A DNA stretch of 64,000 nucleotides from Symbiodinium kawagutii. Its lineage: Eukaryota > Sar > Dinophyceae > Suessiales > Symbiodiniaceae. This document shows, piece after piece, positions 11,376-24,374 of the stretch. The stretch is from assembly GCA_009767595.1 (NCBI GenBank), contig VSDK01007123.1, positions 66,748 through 130,747 of the forward strand. The letters run 5' to 3'. The translations under genes were made by a program, and so were the position numbers. Below the pieces are notes generated by a model, which searched no databases, was not told where the DNA came from, and saw only the letters and a program-made list of their open reading frames with translations. Within the stretch, counting starts at the first letter, position 1; the number at the start of each line of letters is the position of its first letter.

Positions 11376-11899
11376 TTTACATAATTCACCACACATGTAT
11401 AAATAAACATGTCATTTTGAATGATATTTTAAAAAATATACATAAATACACATACTGATACTCCTTAAAACCTATCTATTGACGTGACCACTTTAGATCA
11501 GTTTGGACCATGCCGAGGAAAAACATGAAAACAACAAAATAACACCCCATGGCAGCTGGAACAGCGCTGTGACAGCAGTTTGGTGTTCATCTTCAGTTTT
11601 TTCAAGGAGGTGGTGGCATCAAGCTGCCCCGAAATCAAAACAGGTCGGTGGTTCTAAACTGTTCTAACCACATCCCAAAATATTGGGTACAACTGTGCTT
11701 ATAATGGCTATCATTGGTTCTATGGTTATTTGTTATACAGCTAACAACACATGTTTAACCTCACAAACCAAAGAATGTTGGCTTGACCACAAATCACCAT
11801 CCGTTCTCCGTAGGAAACCAGAGACCTCACGTTGACTCTGAATGAGGCCAACTATCCGCCCTTGTTGTTGGTGAATGCTTAGTTGTTAGTGAACTAACC

Positions 11900-12420
11900 A
11901 GCTAGTTAGCTAGTTGGTTAGTTTGGTGGTGAATTAATTTAGTTGCCGAAAGGCTGAGCCAATCATCATTAACTCTGGGACAAACAAAACTTGTCGAAGC
12001 TGACAGCTACTACGGATTCGCTTGACCCTTGTATTCTCAATGGATATCCATGAAAACATGCGTGGCGTGTCCGCGGTTTCCCATTCAACAACCCTGCTCA
12101 CCAGCTACCATGTCCAGCTCGCCGGGTCAAACTTGTCAGCCTGAAGATTGCTGCACAGAACAAATACATGCATATACAGTATAATTTCATACATAGAACA
12201 TATATCATATAATATACATATACATCTGCATGTATTAAAAACAAACACACACACACACAGGGAACGCTATACTTCTATAAGTACAATCATGTTATCTATA
12301 AGGTTGCCTGTACAATTCTGCACATACCAAAAATTGATACTTAAATGATCTTAAATGTATATCATATATCAGAGCGCTGTCACAATTATTGTTTGAAATT
12401 CCCAAAACTGTTGGCACTTC
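11900..12420. other. AT-rich stretch with short repeats
   Basis: It holds ttggttagt/ctagttagc words near 11880-11935 and a CA run with ATAT words at 12150-12265. No supported gene. Confidence 0.4.
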
Positions 12421-12499
12421 GGTATCACCAGCAAAACAGTGATGTCCACACACAAGCAGTGTTGGATCTTTCGGGCTTTGACACCACCCTTTGTGCATA

Positions 12500-12690
12500 C
12501 CCACATTGCAGCCATGATGACCCAGACCTCTGGCAAATGCCGCGGGGCATCCATGGAGCTGGCGCAACCATGGCATCCTGCTGCAGATTCGAGCACTCCC
12601 AGGATCCAACGACATGACGATCTGGGAAATCCCAAGCCAATATGCACATATATCTGGGATTCACCATCAACATCGATCATGTCATAGCAG
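12500..12690 (-). CDS. putative exon, strand uncertain
   Basis: The minus strand is open for 112 codons here and reads VLESAAGCHGCASSMDAPRH with further cysteines. A plus frame of about 80-90 codons is also open. The island is GC-richer than its flanks. No family is recognised. Confidence 0.3.
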
Positions 12691-12884
12691 CTTAAATTAG
12701 CAACCAATGTTCACACACACACACACAGGGTCAGTAGACTCTTGAACTCCGCAATTTCGGGGAACTTCCACTTTAGTGTGCCATGTGAACGGGGCGCAGA
12801 AAGAAGTGTCATAAGTTGTAACAACGCACTCTAAATGCACTTGATGGTTTCCATGTGGGTGTGCCCAATAATGGTGTACCGTAC

Positions 12885-13137
12885 CCCTATAGCTGGTTAG
12901 ATTGCCTCTTTAAAAAGGGACTTGTTGGACGGTTGGTACCACTATTGATGGATAAACCCATATATATATAGTTGAAGGTAAGCCTGAACCCAAGTTTTAA
13001 CCATAGCTCACCATTTTGGTTAGTTATCCTAGGGATAGGTTATGGGGAACAACCGAGTATTGACCAAGTATTCACCATTACCTAAACATCATAGTCGGTT
13101 GTTATCCCCTATGCTTGAAGCGATATGGTTGGTTCAC
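12885..13137. repeat. family D-related element
   Basis: It has words typical of family D (acccctatagctggtta, cggttgttatcccctatg) between divergent arms. It is probably an old, rearranged copy. Confidence 0.4.
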
Positions 13138-13411
13138 ATGCTGAAGCCACTTCAATCCCCGGAAGTGGCCTGACATAACGTACAGGCGGACTTAATTGAT
13201 GGCAAAAGATCTCTGATGTTTCCCCAAGGTCGACCTTCAGCCTCTCCCGAAAGTAGCCGCAGCCCCCGGGCGTTCAGTGGAATGTGAAAGTAGCTTTGAC
13301 AGCCCGCAGACTGAACCTGAGCCCCAAGCTGCGGTGATGCTTGGGATCAGTTGGGGGGACTGGCATAGCCATCACCATCACATGGCTTTTGATTAAAATT
13401 GGAAAGCTTCA

Positions 13412-13488
13412 AGAATGGTTGGCTCATTACCATAGATGGTTCATCATGGATGATTTGGGGGCCCCCTGTTTTTGAGAACCCCCTACTG
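13412..13488. repeat. family A element, truncated copy
   Basis: Read on the minus strand: ggggttctcaaaaacaggggg, cccaaatcatccatgatgaacc and gagccaaccattctt. The far arm with the second inverted repeat is missing. Confidence 0.6.
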
Positions 13489-13527
13489 CTGCATGTTGTG
13501 TATGCCATCCTGCGGCTTGAACTTTCA

Positions 13528-13645
13528 TCCAGGTCCAACCGTTGGAAACTCGTGGCCATTTGGAGCTGGAGCTGGAGGGACCCAGGTTCCACAGGCTGCG
13601 GCCGCACCCTGTGCACCATCGTTGGATCGATGATGGGCGGTCAGT
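13528..13645 (+). CDS. putative GC-rich exon
   Basis: After a possible acceptor (tttcatccag) the plus frame reads LETRGHLELELEGPRFHRLR and stays open to about 13740. Minus frames are open as well, so strand is a judgement. The compositional island supports an exon. It lies about 40 bp from a truncated family A element. No domain is recognised. Confidence 0.32.
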
Positions 13646-14383
13646 TAGGGTTACCACCAGTGACTCAGCCCATCATTTTCCCGAACTGCTTAGCAAGCAG
13701 GATGAAGATCCAATTCTTCCAAATCCCTACCCTTTATAGTAGGTAACCAACCCTAAAAAGCAATGGTAGAAACCAGCTGGTTACCTACTATAGAAGTAAT
13801 TGGAAGGGTAGGGAATCATCGGCACACGGCATAACCCACTGACACTGGTCGAAAGTGGATGGACTGAATAGAAATGGAGTGAAGGAAGCGGCTACTGCAG
13901 AAGGTCTGCGAGATGATCTTATTCACAAAACTTCTTGCAACAGCTCCCCTGGGAGTGACAAAATCTTTTTCCTCCCGGTGGTGACATGAATCTTCCAGTG
14001 ATTTTCGATCCAATTACTTATTGTCATTAAGCGACAATTTAATATGAGCCAGTGAATGAATGAACGCACTTGGAGGAATACAGGCGTTCACACTGCCGAG
14101 CAAAATGACATCTTCACACTCAAATGATAATAGGGTAAAAAGAGGACAGGATATATAGTAAATTCGCGCCGGACTCTCACAAACCCAAAAAGTCATGAGA
14201 TGCGCAACAGATTCGATCTGCATTTGGATGATTGAATTGAATGCAGTAAGGAGTCTATCACTTTCTTCCTGACTACTTCTAGAAGTTTCCCTAAATGATG
14301 AGCATCAACCACACCACAAGATAGTTGTTCATGTACATGTTTATTGATGAGGACCCAAAGGCCCAAACCATCTGGGAAGCAGT

Positions 14384-14720
14384 TCACCAGGTCAACCTGG
14401 GTCTTTGCCGAGAGGCCGTATAGTTGAAGCCATCTGTGCCCAACATTGCTGCCTGGACTTCAGAAAAAGGATCCCAGCAAGGAAAGCATCTGCAACCAAA
14501 ACTAAGCATAAGCCCTGAGCAAGGACACGAAGGACTAGAATGTAAAAATGTGGAATTTGCTTCGAATCGTCGCCTCGTCAGAGCAGTAGTTCCGTACTTC
14601 TGCTCCATTGGTTTCCAGCTCATCTGCGTAAGCCTGTGGCCGAAACCGCCAAGAGCCAAACTATGCAGATTCAGGGGCGGCCCTTCTTCTTTGAATTTGG
14701 ATTTGTTTTGATTTGTTATT
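14384..14720 (-). CDS. putative exon, unknown protein
   Basis: A 141-codon minus frame, whose central part is the most protein-like. It contains Trp, Cys and charged residues but no recognised motif. A 95-codon plus frame overlaps it. The open length in moderate-GC DNA is the only evidence. Confidence 0.28.
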
Positions 14721-15339
14721 GAACTAAGAACTAAGATGTATGAATGTTTGTACTCCTTCTGCTCCTGCTCCTCAAATTGTGAACTGACACTATTGGTGGT
14801 TTGGCCCATGCTTTTGTAGCATGTAACAATCCTTGTCAGGTTAATTCCTGAATGAAAGGCTGAAAATCGCTTTGGAACATACTCCAGACTTGCGTATGTT
14901 GTGAAAGTGGAGACCCGACAATAGCCATTTTGATTGCCTATCTAAGAGCAGGAAAACAAATCATGGCTTCGGTGATCCATGCTTCAGATTCCACCTCCGC
15001 TGTTATGAAAAAGCGTTGTGTCCCTATCACTATGATGTCTTGAACCGCAAAGCAGCTGTTTCCACTAGTCACACTGCTATCACGACTTACAAGTTCAAGT
15101 TGAACATGTTCAAATTCGAGGCTAGATATAGTATACTATCAACCTTCTGAGACAACTTCAAGGCTACATGATCAACGAGACAACTATCCACAATCCTGCT
15201 CCCCAAACGCTTGGCCAAACTGGGCCAACCGCAGTGAAGCCCAGAACTGGACCCATGTCCTCAATCTACCACCTCAAACACCTCAGGCAGATGTGTGATA
15301 ACATGCTGTAATGACTTGATATGACATCTATATGTCTTT

Positions 15340-15615
15340 AAATATGTGTATATATAAATAGAAATATAAAGATAAAGGCTTTTGATATGTACACAGTGTG
15401 TGTGTATGATATGTATATGGGTACATGTATGTATGATATATTATTATTATTGTTAATATTATTGTTATTATATATATAAATACATATTTAAAGACATATG
15501 TTTTTGAAAGGTACATAGTATGTGTATGATATGTAAAAGGGTACATATATGTATGATATATTATTATTCCTATTACAAATATATGTAAAGAGAGAGAGAG
15601 AGAGAGAAAAAAAAA
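15340..15615. repeat. AT-rich duplicated block plus GA and A tracts
   Basis: Two related copies of a unit with gtgtgtatgatatgtata, gggtacatgtatgtatgata and ttattatt (about 15395-15450 and 15515-15570). A short (GA)n tract and a poly-A run follow at 15590-15618. Confidence 0.7.
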
Positions 15616-15654
15616 AAACAACACAAATAAACTTAGCAACCACAACATCTGCCA

Positions 15655-15830
15655 CCATTACCCCAGCTTCCAAGTCGGCGACTTCCCGGGGTAGGCGCAA
15701 GCGTTTCGCCTGTGGATTGCCAGCTACTCCAGCGCAGTCAGGGTCATACCGAGCACAGCCACAGTCGCATACACCTCAGGCAGCGGAGCCAGGGTCTCAG
15801 CCAGGTGGCCATGCGTGGTTGGAGTAACCA
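15655..15830. CDS. putative GC-rich exon, strand unclear
   Basis: A clear GC island. The minus frame reads THGHLAETLAPLPEVYATVA; the plus frame is open with a basic, Gln/Pro-rich reading. No domain is seen on either strand. It is listed as an exon because of composition and open frames. Confidence 0.3.
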
Positions 15831-16997
15831 CTAGGTGTGATTGGTTCCCATTGTTGATCTTGATCGGCAACATGAAATCCTGTAGTATATATGTATGCAA
15901 ATATCCACACAATCAAATACACACATACATATCTATAGAATATTAATAGGTGTGATATGATGATACCATACTCTAAGAAGAACACAATCACGGGACAATC
16001 TCAGACTCATAATGGAACAAACAGTAGACGTTCGCAGCCCTTTGGATTGGCATGGGTGCTTTGATTAGAGGATTTCCAGGGTGACCTTTAATACAACATC
16101 CTGCCAATAAAAAAGGTCTAGATAGGAGTGTCTTGTATTTGGGGAGGCGGGAAGGGTTAACAATCAGGAGCGCAGATGAAGAACAAACCTGTTCAGCTTG
16201 GGTAACATGTGTAAAGTCCCTTGAACTTATCAAGTATACTGACTATCATTTGCTTTCACTCCTGGCAAGCTTCCCCAATCTTCCAAAATTCGAATCAGCA
16301 GGCTACCCTTGTCTCCTTAGCTCCCAACAGCCAGTTGGTGAAGAATTTGAACGGTTCATGGAGCTGCATGATGACCACTGAGATCTCCAGCCATCTCCAA
16401 AGTAGGAGGCAGTGGCGACGGCGTCCCCTGGGCAGTTCCACACCTCAACTGGCTGATTCGACAGTTGATCTCAGCGTTGCAATGGCCCAAGGGATGCAGT
16501 AAATTGATATGTAATTTGTTGCGGTTTGCTTTGTTAACCGAAAACGCGATTGATCCGAAGATTCTGCAACATGTCATGTTAGATCTTCTTAAAGCCAAGT
16601 GTTATCCTTACATTCTGGCACAGCAGGACTCGCACAGATTGGACGAAGGGAGACAACAAACTTCTCAAGTCATGATCGCCTCCACCAACAGGTCAAAGAT
16701 TTCAACACAGTCCAAGGTTGAGGCTGATCCCTTCACCAAAACAGGTAGCATCACAAATGATTCAAGCCTCCAAAAGAGTTGATAGTTTGTCGACCAAATT
16801 TACTTGTAACCAATTGGTTGGTGTCTGCGCCTCCCTTTCTGGGTTTTCGGAGGAAGGAATTCGTCAAATCCTGATCTCATTAACCATTACTCCAACTTTT
16901 CTTGGTTGATAACCCCCCCATGTTGCTTGTTAACCACTAAGAACCATTATGAACTTCCACTCTTATCTCCCACTATCCCTCATTGTTGACGCTTACT

Positions 16998-17140
16998 ATT
17001 GACCTCCCCAGAGCTGCTGCATGGCGGCTCCCAGTTGCACCACCGGCCTCTGGGAGCCAACGAAGGGAGCCTTTGGTTTGGATTCTGGCGGTCATGTTGG
17101 CGGCCACGCCTGCATAAGCCTGGCGCCACCCCAGCGGGGC
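16998..17140 (-). CDS. probable exon, unknown protein
   Basis: After a possible acceptor (ggtggcgccag) the minus frame reads VAANMTARIQTKGSLRWLPE and continues to a likely end near 16998. Codons mostly end in G or C. Frame-consistent sequence upstream of the acceptor also looks coding, so the exon may begin nearer 17195. No domain is recognised. The plus strand is open too but reads less naturally. Confidence 0.48.
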
Positions 17141-17669
17141 GGTGATCACTGGTCCAAGGTTTGCGCCGGAGCTGAGAGGGGCCCGCTGATTTGGGCTGGC
17201 CATGTTTATCATCCAAAACACATGGGGATCCAAAATCCGGGGTTATATAATTGCAATCTATGTTGTTAATAACATATGTGTATACTTTAGGAATACACTT
17301 TACTCCTAAACCATGCGACAGCTTGAAACTCAGGGAAACACAACGCTATTTCTGGGTACATTCATGGACGTACAAAGATGCAAGGAATCACACAAACAAA
17401 GTTAAGATTCTTAAGATGGCCAAGGTCTATCCCAAACTCTTGTCCTTTCCGGTATGCCATCTATGGCAATGAAGCCAACAACCATCCATGTCAATACTGC
17501 ACTACGTGGGACACACATGTGTATGTGCCAGCAGTCCTGTGGTATTGATCAAACCAGACGTTGGAGTACCTTTGTCACAATGTTCATAACAAGCCAATGA
17601 CAATCTGCACTTTTTGGTTGATATTGTTCTACGACCCGCGCGCACTCCCTTGATAGTAATAGTATTCTC

Positions 17670-17860
17670 TTGGAAGACAATCTACCAATATCGACCGGCC
17701 ATCAAGAGAATCACAATGACATGCCAGGCAAACACAAGTGTAGCTTCGAAGCGTGTCGTTGTCCGTTGCGCAATCTGCTTCCGAGCACCTTGCGATGAAG
17801 CCATGCACAGGGCATGCCTTGGGCCTTGTTTGTGCGATGATCAAAACTCCATTGGCTAAT
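17670..17860 (+). CDS. putative exon with Cys/His cluster
   Basis: The plus frame contains RCAICFRAPCDEAMHRACLG followed by further cysteines. Spacing is loosely reminiscent of a small zinc-binding module but does not complete a RING or PHD pattern. The minus strand is also open for about 80 codons. Splice ends are not determined. Confidence 0.3.
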
Positions 17861-17899
17861 ATTGGCATCATGAACGGCTTCTAAACAAGGGCTTGTAGC

Positions 17900-19945
17900 C
17901 AAAAAACATCGACAAACAGGGCTGATCGAGGAGACAATAGGCACCGTCAATCATCAATCAGGGCTTATTAACCATCATTTATATGTTTTTTTTTTCTCCG
18001 CAGGGATAACCCTTGCGGTTTACCATTCCCATGATCCATTGGCATCCATGGTGTAATTAGAGCGAAGAGTACAGATCTGAGCGTGCGCTTGTGGGGATTA
18101 CTGTTAGTGACGGAGCTCTCCGTTCTACAACTGCCCATACTTTATACTAATGTCGCCATCATGCAACCATGATGGCGCAACATTCTTGAGAAGCTAACTT
18201 AACCGGGCCAATGCTGCACCAAACATATCCAACGACAGGCAATTACTCGATGCATTGGAGGAAACAGCGTGCGTCCGCCAATGCATCCAGAGCACCCTGG
18301 TGCCGCACTGTCGCTTCTGATAGACAGGATAGATTGATTGGATTTTCTTGAAAGTCTGCTTAGAGCGTCCCACCTTAAAATACGTTGATTGTAGCGTTAG
18401 AATCTTTGACTCTAATACTATTCATGATGTTCATGAATTACAATCACTACTTGATGTATAGACGTGATGATGCTTTCATTTTGCAAACATCAACAACCAA
18501 CAATACTGTAACTGGTAGCTGGTGCTGGTTCACCCGGTGTTCATCAGATCTCCGACAAATTCTTTGTGGGTCACTGCCTGATCCATCTGCACAATCCAGT
18601 TGCATCGAAATGATCAAGAACAACACAGAATCCAAAGGCTCAAATTGATCTAATGTTCTATAAATCTTAACCTTCAAAGAAGGGTTGCCCTACAAAATCA
18701 GGGTCTCCTGGGGAGCGATGTTACCGGAAGAATCCGGCACTATTGGCTTCCCTTGGAAGGACCATTGGTCAAAGCTGGACTACGGATTTCCTTTCCACCA
18801 TTCCCAAGAATGAGCATTTTCCCTGGGTTTGCTTCGGTCCTATTGGCCGTCCAGCGCCCCCCCAACGAGCGCTGGCTTAGAGCATCCCCAAATCACATCC
18901 ACTCAGGACTTCACCCAGGCATGCATCGGCAGTCATCTTTGCAAGAACACGCGTCCTCACAGGAGAGGGCAATCACTGGATCCGTGGGAAAGAGCGTGGG
19001 AGCTGCAACCCACGACCGATCTTCCCTCGGCCTTTAGTGCAAGTGCTCGCACTCTGAAATTGAAGCGTGGTACAAACGGCTCTGCAGCACTTTAGCTTGC
19101 AAACGATGAACCTTTTAAAGTCAAACTCTTCGATTGGTAACAACGAAAATCCAACCGGTTCCAACTTTCATATCGCTTTCCCCTTGCTGGGATGCTGATA
19201 CATCGACCTTTTCATGCTTTGGCCTCATCCCGTCCCCCCTGCACTCAGCCCGGGTCCGTTGCTGTCATCGAGTCGTTGACATACCAGCAGTTGTCCGGGT
19301 CCTGAGAGCTGGAAGATGATCGTCACGATCGTAGCTGACAACCTAGAATTGTCACACTGGTCGTCATTTAGTCTTGCACTCTGGAAAATTGACTTGGAAG
19401 CCGAACATCCACCATGTATAGCTGGTTTACCTGCACAAAATAAATGATATATAATCATATAATGTTTAGCTTCCAGGTCACCTTGCCAGAGGGTATCACA
19501 TTGATTTTATGTTGGATGGGTCATAATAATGTTGGCAATTCACACTACTATAACCACTCTCCTCAATCATCATGGTATCGGTCTCAATTCCAACCAAATA
19601 ACAATCAACATGACCACACAACCACGGAACCCATTTAAGGTTTCACTATCGGACTTCCCACTAGCCCGTATGCCGAATATGTATCAATGCTTCAAATTAT
19701 CAGCTGCATGTCACAGACCAGTACTGTAGCCACCTGAAAGAGGCGTTCTTTTGTTCAGCAACAAACAAACAAAGCTGTGAGATCTTCAAAAGTGCACCCA
19801 ATGACACCAACATGACACCCACTATTTGCATGCTGCCTGGGAAGCTGCCGGTCTCCTGACAACTCAGCAACAACACTTCAGAATTCATTTCGAACACAGC
19901 ACTGTTTATGACAATTATGCAATCATGCAACCAATCATTTGCAGC
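17900..19945. other. stretch without a supported gene
   Basis: GC-richer blocks at 18530-18610 and 18740-19040 are open in several frames on both strands, but no frame stands out. The remainder is AT-rich. Confidence 0.35.
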
Positions 19946-21074
19946 ACTGGTGGTTTCAACCCCTATGAAAAAGATTGGTCAACCAACCATTTGTTAGTAG
20001 TTACGAGCGGTGGGGTTAAGTCCCATCACCCGAGGAAAAGTCCCATCACACCCGCACGGCACGCATTGAAACAGAAGTCCCATCACCCGACGAAAAGTCA
20101 CATCACCCCAAGCAAATCCCAATGGCACAGCGTGTCTCAACAGATGCTTTTTTGTTCAAAAGTTAAATGAAAAATGCGCGAAAGTGCGCGCACAGCAGCA
20201 AAAAACGCACGTTTCAACGCAATGATCCGCATGAGTTCAGACGCAAATCGCAATGGCACATCGGCTGTCACGCACACACACACACAAGCAATCCCAAGAT
20301 TACCAAATCCCATTGGGACAGCGTCGTTCACGACTTGTTTTTTGCGAAGGTAACATGAGCAAATTCCAATGGCACAGCGTGTCTCACCAGACGCCTTTTT
20401 GTTCAAAGATTTAACAAAATCCCGATGGCAGAGTGGCTGCCACAGCACACAATCAAGCAAGAAAAATGTTCAACCAACTGGCCCCTTGGTGATGTGTCAT
20501 GTGAACGAGATAGGTGAACGAGATGTGAACGAGATGGTTAACGAGCTGAGATCAGGTCATACCCCAGCATTACTGAGGCCTACTGCATGTGTCCTCCATC
20601 ATCACGAATCACAAGTCAGTAGCAAGGAACAGCAGGGAGCAGCAAGGAGCAGCAAGGAACAGAGTAGCAGCAAGGAAGAACAGCAGCAAACAGGAACAGC
20701 AGCAGCAGCAGCCGCCGCAGCAAGCAAGGAACAGAAAAGGAGAGCAGATCTCAAAGCCTTCAAATCTCAGAACCAAACATCGACTAATCAACATCAAACA
20801 GCACCAGAATGGCGCCGAGGCTTGTTCACAGCACATGTGAACCAATAGTGAATCATATTACTGAATCTGTGAGAAACGCTGCGGGCACGCATGATTTTGA
20901 AATGATGTCTTGGATCCAAAAATGTTAGATAAACCGCAAATCATGAAAAATCACTCCAAAACCCTGCGCGCACGCAGGACTGATGCGACTTCCGCCGACT
21001 GATGCGACTCAACCCCACCGCTTGTACTAGTGAAAATAAAACATGCCTAAAAACATCTTAAAACCACCAGCCAG
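19946..21074. repeat. family B element interrupted by a nested insertion
   Basis: The left half is 19946-20003 (ctggtggtttcaacccctatg, gtcaaccaaccatttgttagtag). The right half is 21025-21074 (ctagtgaaaataaaacatg, aaaaccaccagccag). Together they match uninterrupted family B copies, so the 1-kb sequence between them is a later insertion. Confidence 0.85.
20004..21024. mobile_element. non-autonomous TIR element with TA target duplication
   Basis: A 1,021-bp insertion whose ends are imperfect inverted repeats of CRAGCGGTGGGGTTRAGTCS, extending inward through repeated AGTCSCATCA units. It is flanked by TA at 20002-20003 and 21025-21026; removing it with one TA restores the host family B sequence. 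TA duplication is typical of Tc1/mariner-like and some other cut-and-paste elements, so class is inferred. Inside are four or five degenerate copies of caaatcccaatggcacagcg, a gtgaacgagat tandem (20505-20545) and an agcagcaaggaac tandem (20620-20690). The 159-codon plus frame inside is a Gln/Ser-rich product of these repeats. No transposase is present. Confidence 0.8.
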
Positions 21075-21093
21075 ATAGTATCTTCACACAACC

Positions 21094-21286
21094 TGCATCC
21101 AGGGGTTCACCACAAGAGGATGACCTCACCGATGACACCTCCATCCGGAGAGGTTGCCAGCTCACGCGACCCGCGGCCGGCGTTCCCTGGGCTGGGCACC
21201 GCACGTCGGGCCACCAGACTGGCGCCTGGTACTTCCAAGCCGCCACGACCTGCCCAAGCGGCTCGGCCGGCAAGAACGTGCAGCTG
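21094..21286 (-). CDS. probable GC-rich exon
   Basis: On the minus strand an acceptor-like cagtagcag precedes an open block that reads AAWKYQAPVWWPDVRCPAQG. It ends at a possible donor (gatgcag|gttgtg), with a family B element starting about 20 bp further on. A second minus frame (ELATSPDGGVIGEVILL) and one plus frame are also open, so the frame is tentative. No domain is assigned. Confidence 0.43.
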
Positions 21287-21299
21287 CTACTGACCAAAT

Positions 21300-22290
21300 A
21301 TGATCATCATTCACCTATTAATAATTTGGTTATTATGAGAACCAAATATGGAATGATAATCTGTTATGCTTCAATATAATTGACCAATATGATGAAATAC
21401 CATGACCAAAATGAGAAGAAATGATAAACATCAATCTATATATGTCAATCTATATCAATCTAGAATATAGATATTCACCACTATTAACTTGTCTAGCCAC
21501 AAACATCGATACTGTAAACATCGATTTTCAAAAGATATTCGCTATCAACAAAGCAATCAATAAGCACTAACCATTATTGACCAGTTTCATCGTTAACCGG
21601 TATTAACCATCTATCACCAGCCATCATCTACTGCCAATCATTGACAGCTCTTATCTGTTCATCATCAACCATGATCGGAAATCAGTGTGTCAAAATCTTT
21701 CAACCAGCTCTAGAGTTTGTGAAAAGTTGTTCAAGCATATGTCAACAATCACGCACAGTTCAGAAACTTGATCTTTCACAGCCACATGTTTGATCTTTAT
21801 GCACCATGGGCAGCCATCCTTTTGTCAATGCAACTGACATTGTGTGACCGTGCAACAGGTAGATCCAACGGTTTGCTGGGCAAAAAATGAAGTTAGATGG
21901 TCCGAAGGGTACACGGTAGGGGCCACAAAAAAAACTATGCTGAACAACATAAGAAAGTAAACTCAACAATTTTTGAGGTTTACAAGGTGGGCCCACTCCA
22001 CTTTCTGCCATAGACCAAAACATTCCAAATTCCCAAAATGATGTGGAATGCTTAGTGGATGTGTCCTATTCTTATGAATGTCTACTCTCCACTCAGTATT
22101 GATTGGTGGTGATATGCCTTTTGATTGGATATTTCTGTTCTGTTTACAGCTACAGTATTTATCATTGCATCAACTCTTACTTGCTCTGGAAATACGTCAA
22201 TGGATACACTCAGTTCGAGTACAGCCAAACAGTCTATCAAAACCAATCGCTTCATTCTGATCTTTTTGTTAGCCATCACCAGCAGTGTTG
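21300..22290. other. AT-rich stretch, no supported gene
   Basis: It has many aaccat/catcaacc words (21480-21700) and short hydrophobic frames around 22080-22260 that look accidental. Confidence 0.35.
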
Positions 22291-22437
22291 TAGCTGTGTC
22301 CTCATGGTTGGATGGTCATGCACTGCCAACAAATATCAACGTGCGGCGCAGCCATCGTTGTACCTTCGTGGTGACTCCAATGACCATGCCCTGGGGAAGC
22401 CTTGGGAACACTGGCAGGTTCCGGGGATCCAAATATC

Positions 22438-22530
22438 ATCATCCCGCAGCTGGGGAGAGCCAAGCCGCTGCGGGCCCCGTGTGCAGCACCTCACGAATCT
22501 CAAAGTTCTCCACTGAGCTGCCCTCAGCTG
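22438..22530 (-). CDS. probable exon
   Basis: After an acceptor-like tcatcagccag the minus frame reads VENFEIREVLHTGPAAAWLS in a GC-rich island. It ends near a possible GA donor. Plus frames are open but less natural. No domain is recognised. Confidence 0.43.
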
Positions 22531-22599
22531 GCTGATGAGATCCCCCAAACAGGAAAAAAACATGCTGGTGCTTGTGAATAGATACTATGGCATTTGTTT

Positions 22600-24370
22600 T
22601 TATGAATGGTTCAGGATGATTATGAGTTCTTGATATCATCAGTGGTTGATAGAAGTCAAATGAAGTTATTGATGGTAAATCAAGCGCTATACAATGGCTA
22701 ATAATTTAGTTGTTGCTGGTTGTTGAGTGATTTGAATGATATGATCATGGCCGTTTAGCATAGTCTACTTGACTAGTGATTGTGAACTAATGAAAGTTAT
22801 AGACGCTTAATAGTCCTGGTTAATGAATCATCATCATCAACACCTGGCTAACACGGTCTGTCACTACTCTAAATCGAAATGGTGGATCACGATAATGAGT
22901 GAGGGATAATGAGTCATGAACCCTGCTTCATGATGTCTGATTCAGGTTTGCTCAGCTTGAACGAGCCGACTTGGTCCAGGCCGCAGGGGTTAAGAGAATG
23001 TTGGATGAATTGTTCTTAATAACCACTGTTGGAGTGATTCTTCCATGCTCCAGATGTGGTTGTATGATGTGTATGTGGTCCAAGATTTGCATTGGCACCA
23101 ACCCAAAACAATCAACCAAATCTCTAAACTTGGAACTTTGAACAAAGATGCTGCTTCACAGCCAGCAGCCAAGCTGGGAAAAGGCTGCTTTTCCACCACC
23201 CCGGCTGCCGTTCACTCCCAAAGATTGACCCCTTGTCTTTGCTGCTGACGGTGATGTCGCGGATTAACACCTGGCACCGGTGGATGTCATATGCGAGTCA
23301 TGCCCGCGGTCATGGCTGTTCCAATGGATAATGCAACCATCGCGTTACGAATGTATCATGAAATGGCTATTGGTCATCCATCCTCAAAGTAGGATTACCT
23401 AACATGTCCTGAAGAATTGAGCTTTAACCCATGGCAGTCATCATCCCCTAATCAGGTTCATGCAAATTGTATGAGCGCTGAAAATGGTTGGACCTTGCTA
23501 GACGGCTAGTGCTACAAATTGGGAAATCGATCCTGCCTGTTTCTGGGAAGAAGCATTCTTGGTATGGAAAGTGCCTACTTGTCCAATCCCGTTATTTACA
23601 TTGAGCTTACCACATATGACCCATGAGCAGCTTGGACCCCAAAATAAGGCAGGTACAGCGCAAAGACCAACACTCCGGTTGGAATTGTATGCTCCGAGTT
23701 GGAATCGCCACAGTGAATCATGGTCAATGCAGAAGCAATTTGAACCACCAATAACAATATGAGATATACTATTAACTACCAGTATTATGAACCGTTATGA
23801 GCCATTATGAACCATGATCAACCACTATCAACCACTGTCAACCACTACCAAGTAAAACTCTTGACCACGTAGAAGTATGCTCATGACCCTCATAACTTGT
23901 CTCCCTCCCCCGGTCCGGTGCCCTTCGCACTTTCAAGGCCATGTCGGAACTTTGTGCGGCGGCAAAGGCCTGCTCGTGCAGCTGTCAATGCGCGTTGTTT
24001 TGCTTCGGGTGTCACGTTGCCGAACCCATCAAGTGGAGCCTATACAGGGGGGACTCTATATTGTTCATGATGTCAAGTGTGGGTAGTCAGAAGAAAACAC
24101 TTGAAGTACGCAAATCCGAAGACACAAGGAAATGCACTTCTTGGATCTTCTTGGCAGGTCTTTGTTTTACTACTTTTTTGATATCTGATTCATAGTGACG
24201 AGGCTATTCAGAGTGAGAAGATGTGAGAAGGCCATAATTACAATCTACTCAGACCTGTCAGAATTTGCCCGATTTCAGATTGTGGGGAACACCCAGCGCA
24301 ACTGAGTCCAACTCAGAGATATGATTGGTTTGGTGTTCATTCCAAACAAAGAAAGAGAAACAAAGAAAGG
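22600..24370. other. mostly AT-rich, weak exon-like blocks
   Basis: GC-richer blocks at 22925-23000, 23150-23250 and 23900-24060 are open on both strands without a preferred frame. Repeated accatgatcaaccactatcaacc words occur at 23790-23860. Confidence 0.35.
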
Positions 24371-24374
24371 ATAT

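Noticed and set aside
14921..14932. TAGCCATTTTG as a second spliced-leader relic
   Set aside because: The match stops after 11 bases and the following bases do not continue the leader. Similar AGCCATTTTG words also arise inside family A elements.
20369..20848. 159-codon Gln/Ser-rich plus ORF
   Set aside because: It lies inside the nested TIR element and is made of tandem cagcaaggaac and gtgaacgagat units. No transposase or other domain is present.
22103..22535. Two overlapping plus ORFs of about 136 codons
   Set aside because: They combine AT-rich intronic sequence with the GC-rich island at 22.4 kb. The minus-strand reading of the island is more natural and has better splice context.
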